A stretch of DNA of 64,000 nucleotides, taken from assembly GCF_003131205.1 (NCBI RefSeq), contig NZ_QFFY01000004.1:607784-671783 (forward strand). The letters run 5' to 3'. Under the pieces are notes generated by a model. That model was not told the DNA's origin and searched no databases. It saw nothing but the letters and a program-made list of their open reading frames with translations. Positions 50,140-59,775 of this stretch are shown here, one piece after another (positions within the stretch are counted from its first letter, which is position 1; each line of letters starts with the position of its first letter). The stretch comes from Occallatibacter savannae. GTDB taxonomy: Bacteria > Acidobacteriota > Terriglobia > Terriglobales > Acidobacteriaceae. Made by a program: the position numbers and the translations under genes.

Positions 50140-52566
50140 TCATTCCTCGCGCAACGTCTGTGCCGGATCGATGCTCGCGATCCGTAACGCAGGAATCGTC
50201 GCCGCCAGCAACGACACGATGGCAAGCCCAGCAAGGACCGCCGCAAGGCTCGGCGCGTCGTACACTCCAACGCCGTACAACACGCTTCGCATCAGCGGCA
50301 GAACCGCCGCGCATAGCCCAAGACCTAGCAGCAGTCCCGCGCCAGTGGCGCCGACACCCGATGCCGCAATCTGTCCCACTGCCTGACGCACGCTCGACCC
50401 AAGCGCGATGCGGATACCGATATCCCGCGTACGCTGCGTCACCAGGCTTGCAACCAGCGCGAAGATTCCGATCGCGCTGAGTCCAAGTGCAAGCGCTCCC
50501 ATCGCGCCAAGCAGCGCAACCTCGATGCGCTGCATGGAGAGTGCCTTCGCCTCAAGATCGCTCATCCGGTAAAAGCCGGAGAAAGGAAGATCCGGTGCTG
50601 CCGAGGAGAGCGCATGCTGCATCTGCTCGGTCAGGCCCTCGACAGGCGCTGATGTGCGGACAATCCAGCTCGGCTGGAACCACACATGAACGGCGAGCAA
50701 CTCCGCCGGTGTCTGCGCAGCAGGAATATAGATCGTCTCTTCGCTTTGGATCGGAGCGCTCGCATCGAGGCCTGAGACGAGTTGGATATCGGAAACTACA
50801 CCAACAATGAGCGTGTTCTTGTCTATCGTGAGTCCTACAGGATTGAGCCCCGGAAAGAATTTGTGCGCGAAGCTCGCGTTGATGATCGCGACAGGACGTG
50901 CGTTCGGCCCGTCGCCATCCGTGAAAGCGCGCCCGCGGCTAAGCGGCATCTGGAGAACCTCGAAGAACTTTGGAGTGACGTACACAAAATCTGCTTGAAC
51001 CGTCTTCGTGGCTTCCGGTCCATCGTGCACAACCATGCCGCTGTTGAGCGTGCGCTCGTACGGCAGAGTGAGCCCCACGGCAGCGGACTGCACGCCGGGA
51101 ATGCGCTGCATCGCATCGATGCTGTTCCTCATCAACTGGCGGAATTGAACCGGGTCCTTGTACCGCACATCGTCGAGCGAGGCCTTCGCCGTCATCACTC
51201 CTTCGGCCTTGAAGCCTGGTGGCAGTGTTTGCAGGTGGATAAGAGTCCGAATCAGCAGTCCGGATCCGGCAAGCAGTACAACCGTGAGTGCTACCTCGCC
51301 GGCAATCAGCGCCTGCCGCAGCTTCGTCGAGTGCCCGTATGTCGTTCCGCGGCTCGCGAACGAAGAACGAAGATCGACGCGTCGCGCGCCGAGCGCGGGA
51401 AGCATTCCGAACAGCACACTGGTAAACAGCGTCACTCCGGTTGTGAACACGAGTACGCGCCCGTCGAGGCTGACGCTGGCCACCGGCAGAAAATCTTCAG
51501 GCAGGAGTGAAAGCAGTCCGCGCAGTGCAAGAAATCCAACACCAACTCCGGCTGCGCCGCCGATACAGGCGAGCAGCAGGTTCTCAATCCAGAGCTGCCG
51601 CAGAATTTGCCAGCGTGACGCCCCAATCGCAAGGCGCGTCGCAATTTCCGGCATTCGCCTGCCCATCCTCACCAGAGTGAGACCCGCGAGATTGGCGCAC
51701 GCGATCAGCAGAATGAATCCCGCTGCAGCCATCAGCCCGATCGCTTGCGGGCGCAACTCCGACGTGACGCCCTTCTGGAATGGAACTGTGTAGAACTGGA
51801 TCCGTGTGCCCGGAACCCGCGATTGAAGCTGCGCAATGCGAGCTGCCCACGCCCGATTGATCTCGGCATCGGCCTGCTGCCAGGTTGCGCCAGGAGTCAG
51901 TCGAAAGATGACCCCGAAGTTCGTCCCGTTGCCCTCGCCTTTGGGACTGGGCTGCAGCGAAGTGTAGATATCGGCATTGAGAGGAGTGACTGCATTTTGT
52001 GGCAGTATCCCGATGACGGTATAAGGCTCACCCTTCAGGCGGATCGCGCTTCCCACGAGGCCGCGCTCTGCATGGAAGGTGGAGCGCCAGAACTCGTAGC
52101 TGAGGATAACGGCCCTCGGCCCGTTCGGTGCGTCTTCGGCCGGCGAGAAATTGCGGCCCACCGCCGGATGGATTCCAAGGACATCGAAGTAGTGCGCCGA
52201 TATCCGTCCGTTGTGAATGTAAGCCGCCTGCTTGGAACTTGATTCAAGATTTGCGCCGCTGGCTAGCGGCGCAAATACAGCCGAGGTAAGCGCAGGCACG
52301 TTGTCGCGAAGCTGCTCCCACTGGGTTCCGTCAATCCAGCGGAGCTCACTGTCCGAGCTTGCACCCTCGCTCCGCTGAAACAGAGTGCCAATCCGCTCCG
52401 GCTCGGGATACGGAAGGCTCTTCAGGATCAGAGCATTCACGATCGAGAAGATCGCAGTGTTGGCGCCGATTGACAACGCAAGGGTCAGGACCACCGTAAG
52501 CGTGAATCCCGGATTGCGAAGTACTTGGCGAACAGCAAACCGAAGATTCTGTCGGATCGAATTCAT
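50140..52566 (-). CDS. ADOP-type ABC transporter permease without a prefix domain
   Basis: An 808-residue permease starting at ATG 52566, with GGAGG seven bases upstream. It begins directly with IRQNLRFAVRQVLRNPGFTLTVVLTLALSIGANTAIFSIVNALIL, the first MacB/FtsX unit, and has a duplicated second unit ending TRDIGIRIALGSSV and the last helices. Unlike the permease at 43650 it carries no N-terminal prefix domain. Prefix-like domains are instead separate proteins downstream on the same strand, past PadR. No ABC ATPase is adjacent. Confidence 0.92.
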   Translation of the reverse strand: MNSIRQNLRFAVRQVLRNPGFTLTVVLTLALSIGANTAIFSIVNALILKSLPYPEPERIGTLFQRSEGASSDSELRWIDGTQWEQLRDNVPALTSAVFAPLASGANLESSSKQAAYIHNGRISAHYFDVLGIHPAVGRNFSPAEDAPNGPRAVILSYEFWRSTFHAERGLVGSAIRLKGEPYTVIGILPQNAVTPLNADIYTSLQPSPKGEGNGTNFGVIFRLTPGATWQQADAEINRAWAARIAQLQSRVPGTRIQFYTVPFQKGVTSELRPQAIGLMAAAGFILLIACANLAGLTLVRMGRRMPEIATRLAIGASRWQILRQLWIENLLLACIGGAAGVGVGFLALRGLLSLLPEDFLPVASVSLDGRVLVFTTGVTLFTSVLFGMLPALGARRVDLRSSFASRGTTYGHSTKLRQALIAGEVALTVVLLAGSGLLIRTLIHLQTLPPGFKAEGVMTAKASLDDVRYKDPVQFRQLMRNSIDAMQRIPGVQSAAVGLTLPYERTLNSGMVVHDGPEATKTVQADFVYVTPKFFEVLQMPLSRGRAFTDGDGPNARPVAIINASFAHKFFPGLNPVGLTIDKNTLIVGVVSDIQLVSGLDASAPIQSEETIYIPAAQTPAELLAVHVWFQPSWIVRTSAPVEGLTEQMQHALSSAAPDLPFSGFYRMSDLEAKALSMQRIEVALLGAMGALALGLSAIGIFALVASLVTQRTRDIGIRIALGSSVRQAVGQIAASGVGATGAGLLLGLGLCAAVLPLMRSVLYGVGVYDAPSLAAVLAGLAIVSLLAATIPALRIASIDPAQTLREE

Positions 52567-52749
52567 CGACACGCCTCCGTGCGGAAAGGTAGCAATAAAC
52601 GAACATGCAATTCAGTCGCCCGGCGTGGCCGAACGGATCGTGAATAGATTCTGCGTTTCAGGCTGGCTTCACGGACCCGAAGTGTCCGATTGCAGCAGAG
52701 AGCGTTCGGGAACGAACACCCTCGCGCTCCGTCTCGACCCATCCTTCCG

Positions 52750-54123
52750 TTACGCTTGGGTGGCAATCCGCGAGATTTCACGGCTCTGCCATTTGCCCCG
52801 CGTGAAGTCAGGGACCTCAATCGGAGCGCTGCCCTGTGCCACGGACTCCACGCTCAGTGGCCCGACCGCCGACCAGGCCGCCGCATCATAAACATCCATA
52901 TCAGGCGGCAGCCCTTCCCGGATGCATTGCAGCAGCCGATAAATCATGATGAAGTCCATCCCGCCATGACCGCCGACCTTTTGCGCGATTTCGCCTTCTC
53001 GCGCCCACAACGGATGTTGGTACTGCTTATAGCCGTCGATCGTGCCCCAGGCCTCGTCCTTGTTCATTCCGTCAATGTAGATGCGCGGCGGATAGTCCTC
53101 AAAGATTGCTTTGGTGCCGGCGATCTGGTTGATACGGCTGTATGGATGCGGAGTTGAGACCGCATGCTTCACCGTGATCGTGCGTCCTGCCGCTGTCTTG
53201 ATCAGAGATGTATTCAGGTCTCCGCAGACGTACCGCTCTCGTTGCCGTGGATCATCGGGCTGCAGTTTCTGCTTCCGATATGCATCGAGCCCGCGCTGCG
53301 GTGAACTCATTGACACCAGATGATCGAACCGGTCGCCGCGCTGGATCCGCATGTAGTTGGCGACTGGTCCGAGTCCGTGCGTGGGATACAGGTTGCCATC
53401 GGCCCTTGTATGCTCCGCTCTTCGCCACAAGCCCTCGCCCGCATGAGAGAACAACTCATCGCGTAGATCGTGGAGATAGGCGCCCTCGCCGTAGAGTATC
53501 TCTCCGAACTCCCCGGCGTGAATCATACGCAGCACCAGCGTCTCGTTGTACCCGTAGCAGCAGTTCTCGAGCATCAAGCAATGCTTGCGCGTCTCTTCCG
53601 AAGCGCGAACGATCCGCCAGCAATCCTCCAGGGAGACCACCGCCGGAACTTCAACAGCGACATCTTTGCCGTGCGCCATGGCAGCGAGCGCCATCGGCGC
53701 GTGCCAGCGCCATGGCGTCGCAGCGATAACGAAGTCGACATCACTTTTAGCAACCAGCGATTCAAAGTGCTGAGGACCATCCGTGAAGAGTTCCGGCCGC
53801 TTCTGCCCAGCCGCAACCACGAGACCCGCCGCATGGTCAGCCTTCTCCTTCACTACGTCGCAGAGGGCGACGATTTGGGCGTTGGCAGCCAATAGGTTGC
53901 CGAGGAGAGACGTTCCTCGACCGCCGACTCCAATGAGGCCGACCCTGGGTTCCCGCTTCTGGAAAGGGACGTCAGCCATCGTCTCGCGGTCAGCTGGAAG
54001 CGGCGATTCCTGTGCAGGTGACGTCTCGACGGCGCCTGCAATCGCAGCCGTGGCAAGGCTGGCCTGCATGAAACGGCGCCGCGACCAGGAGTGCGGTTCT
54101 GGGGCGAAGCTCTCACTCGTCAT
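52750..54123 (-). CDS. Gfo/Idh/MocA-family protein resembling GH109, Tat-exported
   Basis: A 457-residue NAD-dependent oxidoreductase-fold protein. It begins with a twin-arginine signal (SRRRFMQA at about 14-21, followed by a short hydrophobic stretch and AQE). The Rossmann fold is RVGLIGVGGRGTSLLGNLL (about 60-78). Family GH109 features are visible: AVEVPAVVSLEDCW, MLENCCYGYNETLVL, YPTHGLGPVANYM and GGHGGMDFIM. GH109 enzymes cleave alpha-N-acetylgalactosamine through an NAD redox mechanism. Export of the folded, cofactor-loaded protein by Tat is consistent with tatB-tatC in the window. Other substrates are possible in this large family. Confidence 0.85.
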   Translation of the reverse strand: MTSESFAPEPHSWSRRRFMQASLATAAIAGAVETSPAQESPLPADRETMADVPFQKREPRVGLIGVGGRGTSLLGNLLAANAQIVALCDVVKEKADHAAGLVVAAGQKRPELFTDGPQHFESLVAKSDVDFVIAATPWRWHAPMALAAMAHGKDVAVEVPAVVSLEDCWRIVRASEETRKHCLMLENCCYGYNETLVLRMIHAGEFGEILYGEGAYLHDLRDELFSHAGEGLWRRAEHTRADGNLYPTHGLGPVANYMRIQRGDRFDHLVSMSSPQRGLDAYRKQKLQPDDPRQRERYVCGDLNTSLIKTAAGRTITVKHAVSTPHPYSRINQIAGTKAIFEDYPPRIYIDGMNKDEAWGTIDGYKQYQHPLWAREGEIAQKVGGHGGMDFIMIYRLLQCIREGLPPDMDVYDAAAWSAVGPLSVESVAQGSAPIEVPDFTRGKWQSREISRIATQA

Positions 54124-54365
54124 TGAACTTTTCTCCGCATTTCAGACCTGTCCGACACTCGCAATTCAGAAACGAGAGCTCAAGAGGTCGAGGTGTTTCG
54201 AAGCACAGAGAAGAGTAGCACCTGTGGTCTGACGCACTGAAGCGCAGCGATTCCTGAATTTGAGCGGGCTTCAGCCAACCCGCGCAACCCAATCAGGTTC
54301 TTAGCTCATTACATCCGGGATCCAGCTGTCAATCTGCTCAGAGATCCGCTTCAAAGAGGGTTGCG

Positions 54366-56609
54366 ATGGGTTGGTTCTTCGCGTTCTTCTTCCTCTCCGG
54401 CTTTTGCAGCATCCTTTACGAGCTTGTCTGGCTTCGGCTTACGATGGCCGAGTTCGGCGTAACTACGGCATTGACCTCCATCGTGCTCTCGATGTTCATG
54501 GCAGGTCTCGGCTTGGGATCTTGGTGGGCCGGAGCGCTCGTCCGGCGCTATGGCCACCGTCTGCCCATTGCGCCGCTCAGCCTGTACGGCGCATGCGAGT
54601 TCCTCATCGGCTGCTCATCGCTGGCTGTACCCGCTGAATTGCAGTGGGGACACAAACTGCTGGAGCGAATGACAGCCGAGAATGCATACTCATCCGGCTC
54701 CTACTACCTTGCTTCGGGACTGATCGTAGCGCTGGTACTCCTACCCTGGTGCGCCTGCATGGGCGCGACATTCCCTCTAGCCATGGCAGCCATACGAGAT
54801 CGATACCATGGTGTATCAGGACGTTCGTTCAGCTTCCTCTACCTCGCCAATGTACTAGGAGCAGTAGCCGGTGCGATCGCTCCGCTCTTTCTAATCGAGT
54901 TGTACGGGTTTCATCGGACGATGCTGTTCGGCACCCTTTGTAACTCTTTGATCGCGCTAGCCGCCATATGGATGGCGATCCGGCACCCGCTGAAATCGGC
55001 GCGTCCCGCCGAAAACATCGACGAACCGAAGCGCACAAACGTCAGTCAAAACGGTCCGCTCGCATTTCTGTTCCTTACCGGCCTGGTCACGATGGGAGTT
55101 GAGGTGATCTGGATCCGGCTGTTCACCCCATATGCCGGCCCCGTTGTCTATTCGTTTGCGTTCATCCTCAGCTCATACCTCCTTGCCACCTTCGCAGGGT
55201 CGTTGGTCTATCGCCGCATCGGCGCTGGTGCGGAATCGAACGCTCCGGTGCTTTGGGTGGTGCTCGGCTCTCTCGGGATGCTTGCGCTACTCTCGGCCGA
55301 CCCGCGAATCCATCTGTTCACGCTGTTGCGCGTATTGCTAGGTGTTGCACCCTTTGCCGGACTGGTGGGATACCTGACACCCATGCTGGTCGATCGCTGG
55401 TCTGGAGGCGATCCAGACCGAGCCGGACGAGCATACGCGGTCAATGTTCTCGGATGCATCTTGGGTCCACTGCTAGCCGGGTTCTTCCTACTGCCGGTTT
55501 TTGGCGAGCGCGTGTCGACTTTGCTACTCATGCTGCCGTGGATGGGAATAGCACTTCTGCCGACGTCCCCAAGAAGTTCCCGAGCGGGCCTGCAGGTTGC
55601 GTCGTATGCCAGCATTGCGGCAGGTCTATTGCTGTTCTTCGGTACGAAGAACTTCGAAACGTTGTTTCCGAACCGCGAAGTTCTTCGCGACAGCACAGCG
55701 ACCGTGATTGCTACTGGAACCGGCATGCACAAGCGGCTTCTGACCAACGGCATCGGCATAACTGAGTTGACGCCAATCACGAAGATGATGGCTCATCTGA
55801 CCCTGGCATCTTTGCCGGAACAGCCGAGCAGGGCATTGGTGATCTGCTTCGGAATGGGAACAACGTTTCGGTCTGTCATGTCGTGGAACGTTCCGACTAC
55901 GGTTGTGGAACTGGTGCCCAGTGTTCCGCGCCTGTTCACTTTCTACCATGACGACGGCGCACGTTTACTGGCATCTCCCTTGTCGCACGTCGTGATCGAT
56001 GATGGACGGCGTTATCTCGAGCGCACACCTGAGAAGTACGATGTAATCATCATCGATCCGCCTCCACCAGTCCGGGCTGCAGGATCCAGCCTGCTGTATT
56101 CGAAGGAGTTCTATGCGCTTGCAAACGAGCATCTGGAGAGCGGCGGAATACTTGCTCAGTGGCTGCCGTCTGGAGATACAGCAGTCCAGGCGTCTGTAGC
56201 CAAAGCTCTACAAGAGTCTTTTGCGTACGTCAGGATGTTCAAGCCCGTTCAGGACAACGGCTGGCATTTTTTGGCGAGTATGAAACCGATAGCTGACCGT
56301 ACGGCCGAGGATCTCGTGGCTCGGATGCCGGCGAAGGCTGTCGACGACATGATGGCCTGGGGTCCCGCAGCTACCCCTGTTGATCAATTCAACCGAATGC
56401 TACATACAGACCTGATGGTGGGTGACCTGATCGGCCGCTCGCCTGAGACTCCGGCGCTGGACGATGACCGACCTGTGAACGAGTACGACATGCTGCGGAA
56501 CTGGTCGCGGCTGATGAGATCAGGAACGCAAACGTGGAGACCGGGCCAGTACGGAGCCGCGATCGAGCCGGACCCGCAGAAGCAATCGGTTTCTGAGAAT
56601 CACAAGTAA
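54366..56609 (+). CDS. Fused MFS-like membrane domain and spermidine-synthase-like domain
   Basis: A 747-residue protein. The first two-thirds has about 12-14 hydrophobic segments starting FAFFFLSGFCSILYELVWLRLT. The last third (about 470-690) is a spermidine-synthase/methyltransferase-like Rossmann domain (RALVICFGMGTTFRSVMSW, VVELVPSVPRLFTFY, VIDDGRRYLE, YDVIIIDPPPPV). Such fusions are widespread, but their product is not established, and the usual aminopropyltransferase residues should not be assumed. Its base composition looks slightly less GC-rich than its neighbours. AGAGGG lies before the ATG. Confidence 0.85.
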   Translation: MGWFFAFFFLSGFCSILYELVWLRLTMAEFGVTTALTSIVLSMFMAGLGLGSWWAGALVRRYGHRLPIAPLSLYGACEFLIGCSSLAVPAELQWGHKLLERMTAENAYSSGSYYLASGLIVALVLLPWCACMGATFPLAMAAIRDRYHGVSGRSFSFLYLANVLGAVAGAIAPLFLIELYGFHRTMLFGTLCNSLIALAAIWMAIRHPLKSARPAENIDEPKRTNVSQNGPLAFLFLTGLVTMGVEVIWIRLFTPYAGPVVYSFAFILSSYLLATFAGSLVYRRIGAGAESNAPVLWVVLGSLGMLALLSADPRIHLFTLLRVLLGVAPFAGLVGYLTPMLVDRWSGGDPDRAGRAYAVNVLGCILGPLLAGFFLLPVFGERVSTLLLMLPWMGIALLPTSPRSSRAGLQVASYASIAAGLLLFFGTKNFETLFPNREVLRDSTATVIATGTGMHKRLLTNGIGITELTPITKMMAHLTLASLPEQPSRALVICFGMGTTFRSVMSWNVPTTVVELVPSVPRLFTFYHDDGARLLASPLSHVVIDDGRRYLERTPEKYDVIIIDPPPPVRAAGSSLLYSKEFYALANEHLESGGILAQWLPSGDTAVQASVAKALQESFAYVRMFKPVQDNGWHFLASMKPIADRTAEDLVARMPAKAVDDMMAWGPAATPVDQFNRMLHTDLMVGDLIGRSPETPALDDDRPVNEYDMLRNWSRLMRSGTQTWRPGQYGAAIEPDPQKQSVSENHK

Positions 56610-56706
56610 ATAGTCCTCCAGAGAAAATGGGGCACATGCAGTTCGAATTGAGGAAGCATTAGCGCGAACGGATGTGGCAACCTAGTATCTGGAGGTCGTC
56701 TTCATC

Positions 56707-58716
56707 ATGGCTGTGAATTCTTCCCCGTCTGCGACTCAGGTCACGAGTGATGTTCATGTCTGGGAGGCAGGAGGAGCGAGTTCTCCTGAATTTCTGAGTG
56801 CATGGGTGAGCGCGAGGCTCGAAGCACACGAGGCGGCGCTCGCAGCGCTTCTGGCCGTAGAGGGACCACGCACGACGGAGAACACGCTGCGGCTTTATGA
56901 CGTAGCAATCGAACAGCTAAGCCTTGCGGGTGCGCAGGCGGGCGTGTTGAACTCCGTCGCGCCGGAGAAGGCGGTTCGCGACCAGGCGCAGATGGAAGCG
57001 CAGCGGGTGGCCATGGCTGGAAGCGCGCTTAGCCTGAATCGTGAAGTCTACGATGCGCTGGCTTCCATGAGCCTGAAAGGAGCGAGTGCGACGACGCGGC
57101 ACTATGTTGAGCGTACGCTGCTTGGCTATCGGCTCGCCGGCGTGGATAAAAGTGAAGAGACCCGGAACAGGCTGCAAGCGCTGCATGAAAAAGCGACCAA
57201 ACACTCGCTTGACTTCAGCAGGAACATCCAGGAAGGCGGCAAAACGATTGTCGCCACGCAATCGGAACTTGAAGGATTGCCGCCCGATTACCTTGGGCGT
57301 CATGAGCCGGACGCGCGCGGACAGATTACGCTGACGACAGATCAACCGGACATGCAGCCCGTGATGACGTTTGCGTCCGATGCAGCTTTGCGGGAGCGGA
57401 TGTTTGTCGCCTACAATACGCGCGCCTATCCCGCCAACAAGCAAATCCTGCTGGACATGCTGAGTACGCGGCAGGAGATTGCGACGGTGCTGGGGTTTCG
57501 AAGCTGGGCAGATCTGGCGACGGCTGACCAGATGATGGGCTCAGCCGCGAACGTTCGGAAATTTCTGGCACGACTTGAGGAGGCAAGTCGCGAGGGTGCT
57601 GTGCGAGAGCACGAACTGGTGCTCGAGTTTGCGAGAACCAAGCAGCCCGGGCTGAAGGCGATCGACATCACGAGCCGTGGGTATTGGTATGAGCAGTACA
57701 GGCGTGCTGCATTTGATTTCGATTCGCAGTCTGTGAGGCCCTATTTTCCGTACGAACAGGTTGAAGCCGGAGTGCTGGAGACGGCGGCGAAGCTGTTCAG
57801 GGTGGAGTTCCGGCCAGCAGATGCAAAGGGTTGGGACCCGGCGGTGAGCGTCTATGACGTATACGAAGAGGGACGGCACGTTGGGCGCTTCTATCTCGAT
57901 ATGCATCCGCGCGAAGGGAAAGATAAGTGGTTTTCGGCGGCGCCGGTGGTCACTGGTGTGCGCGGGCGGTATATGCCTGAGGCGGCGCTCATCTGCAATT
58001 TTCCGGGCGGAGACCCTGAAGATCCTGGTTTGCTGCAGTACAGCGATGTGGTCACATACTTCCACGAGTTCGGCCACCTGATGCATGCGATCCTGGGCGG
58101 GCAGACGGAGTGGGCCGGAGTGTCCGGCTTCGCGACGGAGGGCGACTTCATCGAGGTGCCGTCGCAAATGCTCGAAGAGTTCTTTCGTGATGAGAAGCTG
58201 CTACAGAGCTTCGCGAAGCACTATGAGACGGGCGAGGTACTACCGGCGGAGATCATTCGAAAGATGAAGACGGCCGGTTCGTTTGGACGCGCGGACTGGG
58301 TGCGGACGCAGCTTTACTACACTACTCTCTCGCTCGATCTGCATGATCAGGATCCGTCTGGGATTGATTTCGACGAGATCACGAAGCATCTGTATACCTC
58401 GCTGGTGCCGTGGACCTGGCTCGAGGGCAACCGCATGTATGCGAGCTTTGGGCATCTCACCGGGTATTCGTCAAACTACTACACCTATGCTTTTGACAAA
58501 GTGATTGCGCTGGACTTCTTCGCGCAGTTTGATCCAGCCGATCTGCTCGGCGGGGATGCGGGTGCAAGATATCGCAAACTGGTGCTGGAGCAGGGCGGAT
58601 CGAAGCCGGGACGCCAGATGGTGCGGGACTTCCTGGGACGCGATGAGGAGTTTGCGGCTTTTTCGAATTGGCTGAATGAAGAGTTCGATAACCAGTTGAT
58701 AAGTGCTACGACATGA
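56707..58716 (+). CDS. M3-family zinc oligopeptidase
   Basis: A 669-residue metallopeptidase of the thimet oligopeptidase/oligopeptidase A family, which degrades short peptides inside a deep channel. The active site is HEFGH (H453, E454, H457, in VVTYFHEFGHLMHAILGG), followed about 28 residues on by the third ligand region ATEGDFIEVPSQMLEEFF. Length and the mostly helical N-terminal half fit the family. No signal peptide is evident, so it is probably cytoplasmic. It follows the MFS/spermidine-synthase gene by 97 bases. Confidence 0.93.
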   Translation: MAVNSSPSATQVTSDVHVWEAGGASSPEFLSAWVSARLEAHEAALAALLAVEGPRTTENTLRLYDVAIEQLSLAGAQAGVLNSVAPEKAVRDQAQMEAQRVAMAGSALSLNREVYDALASMSLKGASATTRHYVERTLLGYRLAGVDKSEETRNRLQALHEKATKHSLDFSRNIQEGGKTIVATQSELEGLPPDYLGRHEPDARGQITLTTDQPDMQPVMTFASDAALRERMFVAYNTRAYPANKQILLDMLSTRQEIATVLGFRSWADLATADQMMGSAANVRKFLARLEEASREGAVREHELVLEFARTKQPGLKAIDITSRGYWYEQYRRAAFDFDSQSVRPYFPYEQVEAGVLETAAKLFRVEFRPADAKGWDPAVSVYDVYEEGRHVGRFYLDMHPREGKDKWFSAAPVVTGVRGRYMPEAALICNFPGGDPEDPGLLQYSDVVTYFHEFGHLMHAILGGQTEWAGVSGFATEGDFIEVPSQMLEEFFRDEKLLQSFAKHYETGEVLPAEIIRKMKTAGSFGRADWVRTQLYYTTLSLDLHDQDPSGIDFDEITKHLYTSLVPWTWLEGNRMYASFGHLTGYSSNYYTYAFDKVIALDFFAQFDPADLLGGDAGARYRKLVLEQGGSKPGRQMVRDFLGRDEEFAAFSNWLNEEFDNQLISATT

Positions 58717-58789
58717 GAGATCAGCCTTCAATTCTCAGCCGTCAGTTTTCAGTCGCGCTCTACGCCGATTCACTTTTCTGGAGGTCCAA

Positions 58790-59290
58790 ATGCCGCGGTA
58801 CAACGTTGCGCAGGTGAATATCGGGCGGATTCGAGCGGAACTCAACGATCCGATCATGGCGGGTTTTGTGAACCGGTTGGATGAGATCAATGCTCTGGCG
58901 GACTCAAGCTCGGGATTCGTTTGGCGGCTGATTGAGAGTGAGGGGAACGCGACCTACCTGCGGCCTTTCGACGATCCCTGGATGCTGTTGAATATGTCGG
59001 TTTGGGAGTCGATCGAGGATCTGCGCCGGTTTGTTTATGAGACGTCGCACCGGGAACTGCTCAAGCAGAGGCATGACTGGTTCGAAAGGCTGGCGGAAGT
59101 GTATTCGGCGCTGTGGTGGGTTCCAGACGGACACATCCCTAGCGTGGATGAGGCGAAGCAGAGGCTTGCGCATTTGCGGAAGAATGGGCCGACACAGTTT
59201 GCGTTTACGTTCAAGACGGTGGTCGAGCCAGACGAGGAATTCCAGAAAGGGATCGACTGGGGCGCGTTCCGGCCCTGTCCGGCGGTGTAG
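58790..59290 (+). CDS. DUF3291 family protein
   Basis: About 166 residues from the ATG at 58790, which is preceded by GGAGG with good spacing. An upstream start at 58703 overlaps the M3 gene and is unlikely. Visible family features: YNVAQVNIGRIRAELNDPIMAGFVNRLDEINALAD, FVWRLIESEGNATYLRPFDDP, LLNMSVWESIEDLRRFVY and the W-rich LWWVPDGHIPSVDEAKQRL. It is a dimeric alpha-beta barrel-like fold related to monooxygenase-type proteins. No cofactor or substrate is known to me. It lies four bases before the MmcQ/YjbR gene. Confidence 0.8.
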   Translation: MPRYNVAQVNIGRIRAELNDPIMAGFVNRLDEINALADSSSGFVWRLIESEGNATYLRPFDDPWMLLNMSVWESIEDLRRFVYETSHRELLKQRHDWFERLAEVYSALWWVPDGHIPSVDEAKQRLAHLRKNGPTQFAFTFKTVVEPDEEFQKGIDWGAFRPCPAV

Positions 59291-59293
59291 CGC

Positions 59294-59683
59294 GTGAATG
59301 CAGCGGATTTTCGTCGACTGGCTTTGAGCCTGGAAGGTGCGGAGGAAGGATCGCACTTTGGTGCGGCGGATTTTCGTGTAGGCGGTAGGATCTTCGCGAC
59401 ACTTGCAGCCGTGAAACAGGGTTACGGAAATCTGATGATCACGCCGGAACAGCAGGCCGCGTTTGTGGCTGAGGCGCCTGAGATCTTCGTTCCGATTCCC
59501 GGAGGATGGGGCCGCAACGGAGCCACACACGTTGTGCTTGCAAAAGCGAGTGAAGACGTGCTGCTCGGCGCCCTGCGCACTGCGTGGAAGCTGCGGGTTG
59601 AGAAGAACCAGAAATCTAAGCCCAAGCGCGCGGGGGCGAAACCTGCCGCTGCCCAAGAACGGACGAAGCGGAACAAGCGCTAA
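59294..59683 (+). CDS. MmcQ/YjbR family DNA-binding-like protein
   Basis: A 129-residue protein from GTG 59294. It shows the MmcQ/YjbR pattern: DFRRLALSLEGAEEGSHFGAADFRVGGRIFATL, then LMITPEQQAAFVAEAPE, and VLAKASEDVLLGALRTAWKL. The family has a CyaY-like fold. The C-terminal 20 residues are very basic (KPKRAGAKPAAAQERTKRNKR), which could aid nucleic-acid binding. It is probably co-transcribed with the DUF3291 gene, four bases upstream. Confidence 0.85.
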   Translation: MNAADFRRLALSLEGAEEGSHFGAADFRVGGRIFATLAAVKQGYGNLMITPEQQAAFVAEAPEIFVPIPGGWGRNGATHVVLAKASEDVLLGALRTAWKLRVEKNQKSKPKRAGAKPAAAQERTKRNKR

Positions 59684-59775
59684 TCGACAGGCGCCGCTTG
59701 CATCGGCCGTGCTGCTGCACGACAATGACGGGCAAAGGACCATCCGCTTCAATACAACATTGAAAGGCCGGTGCC

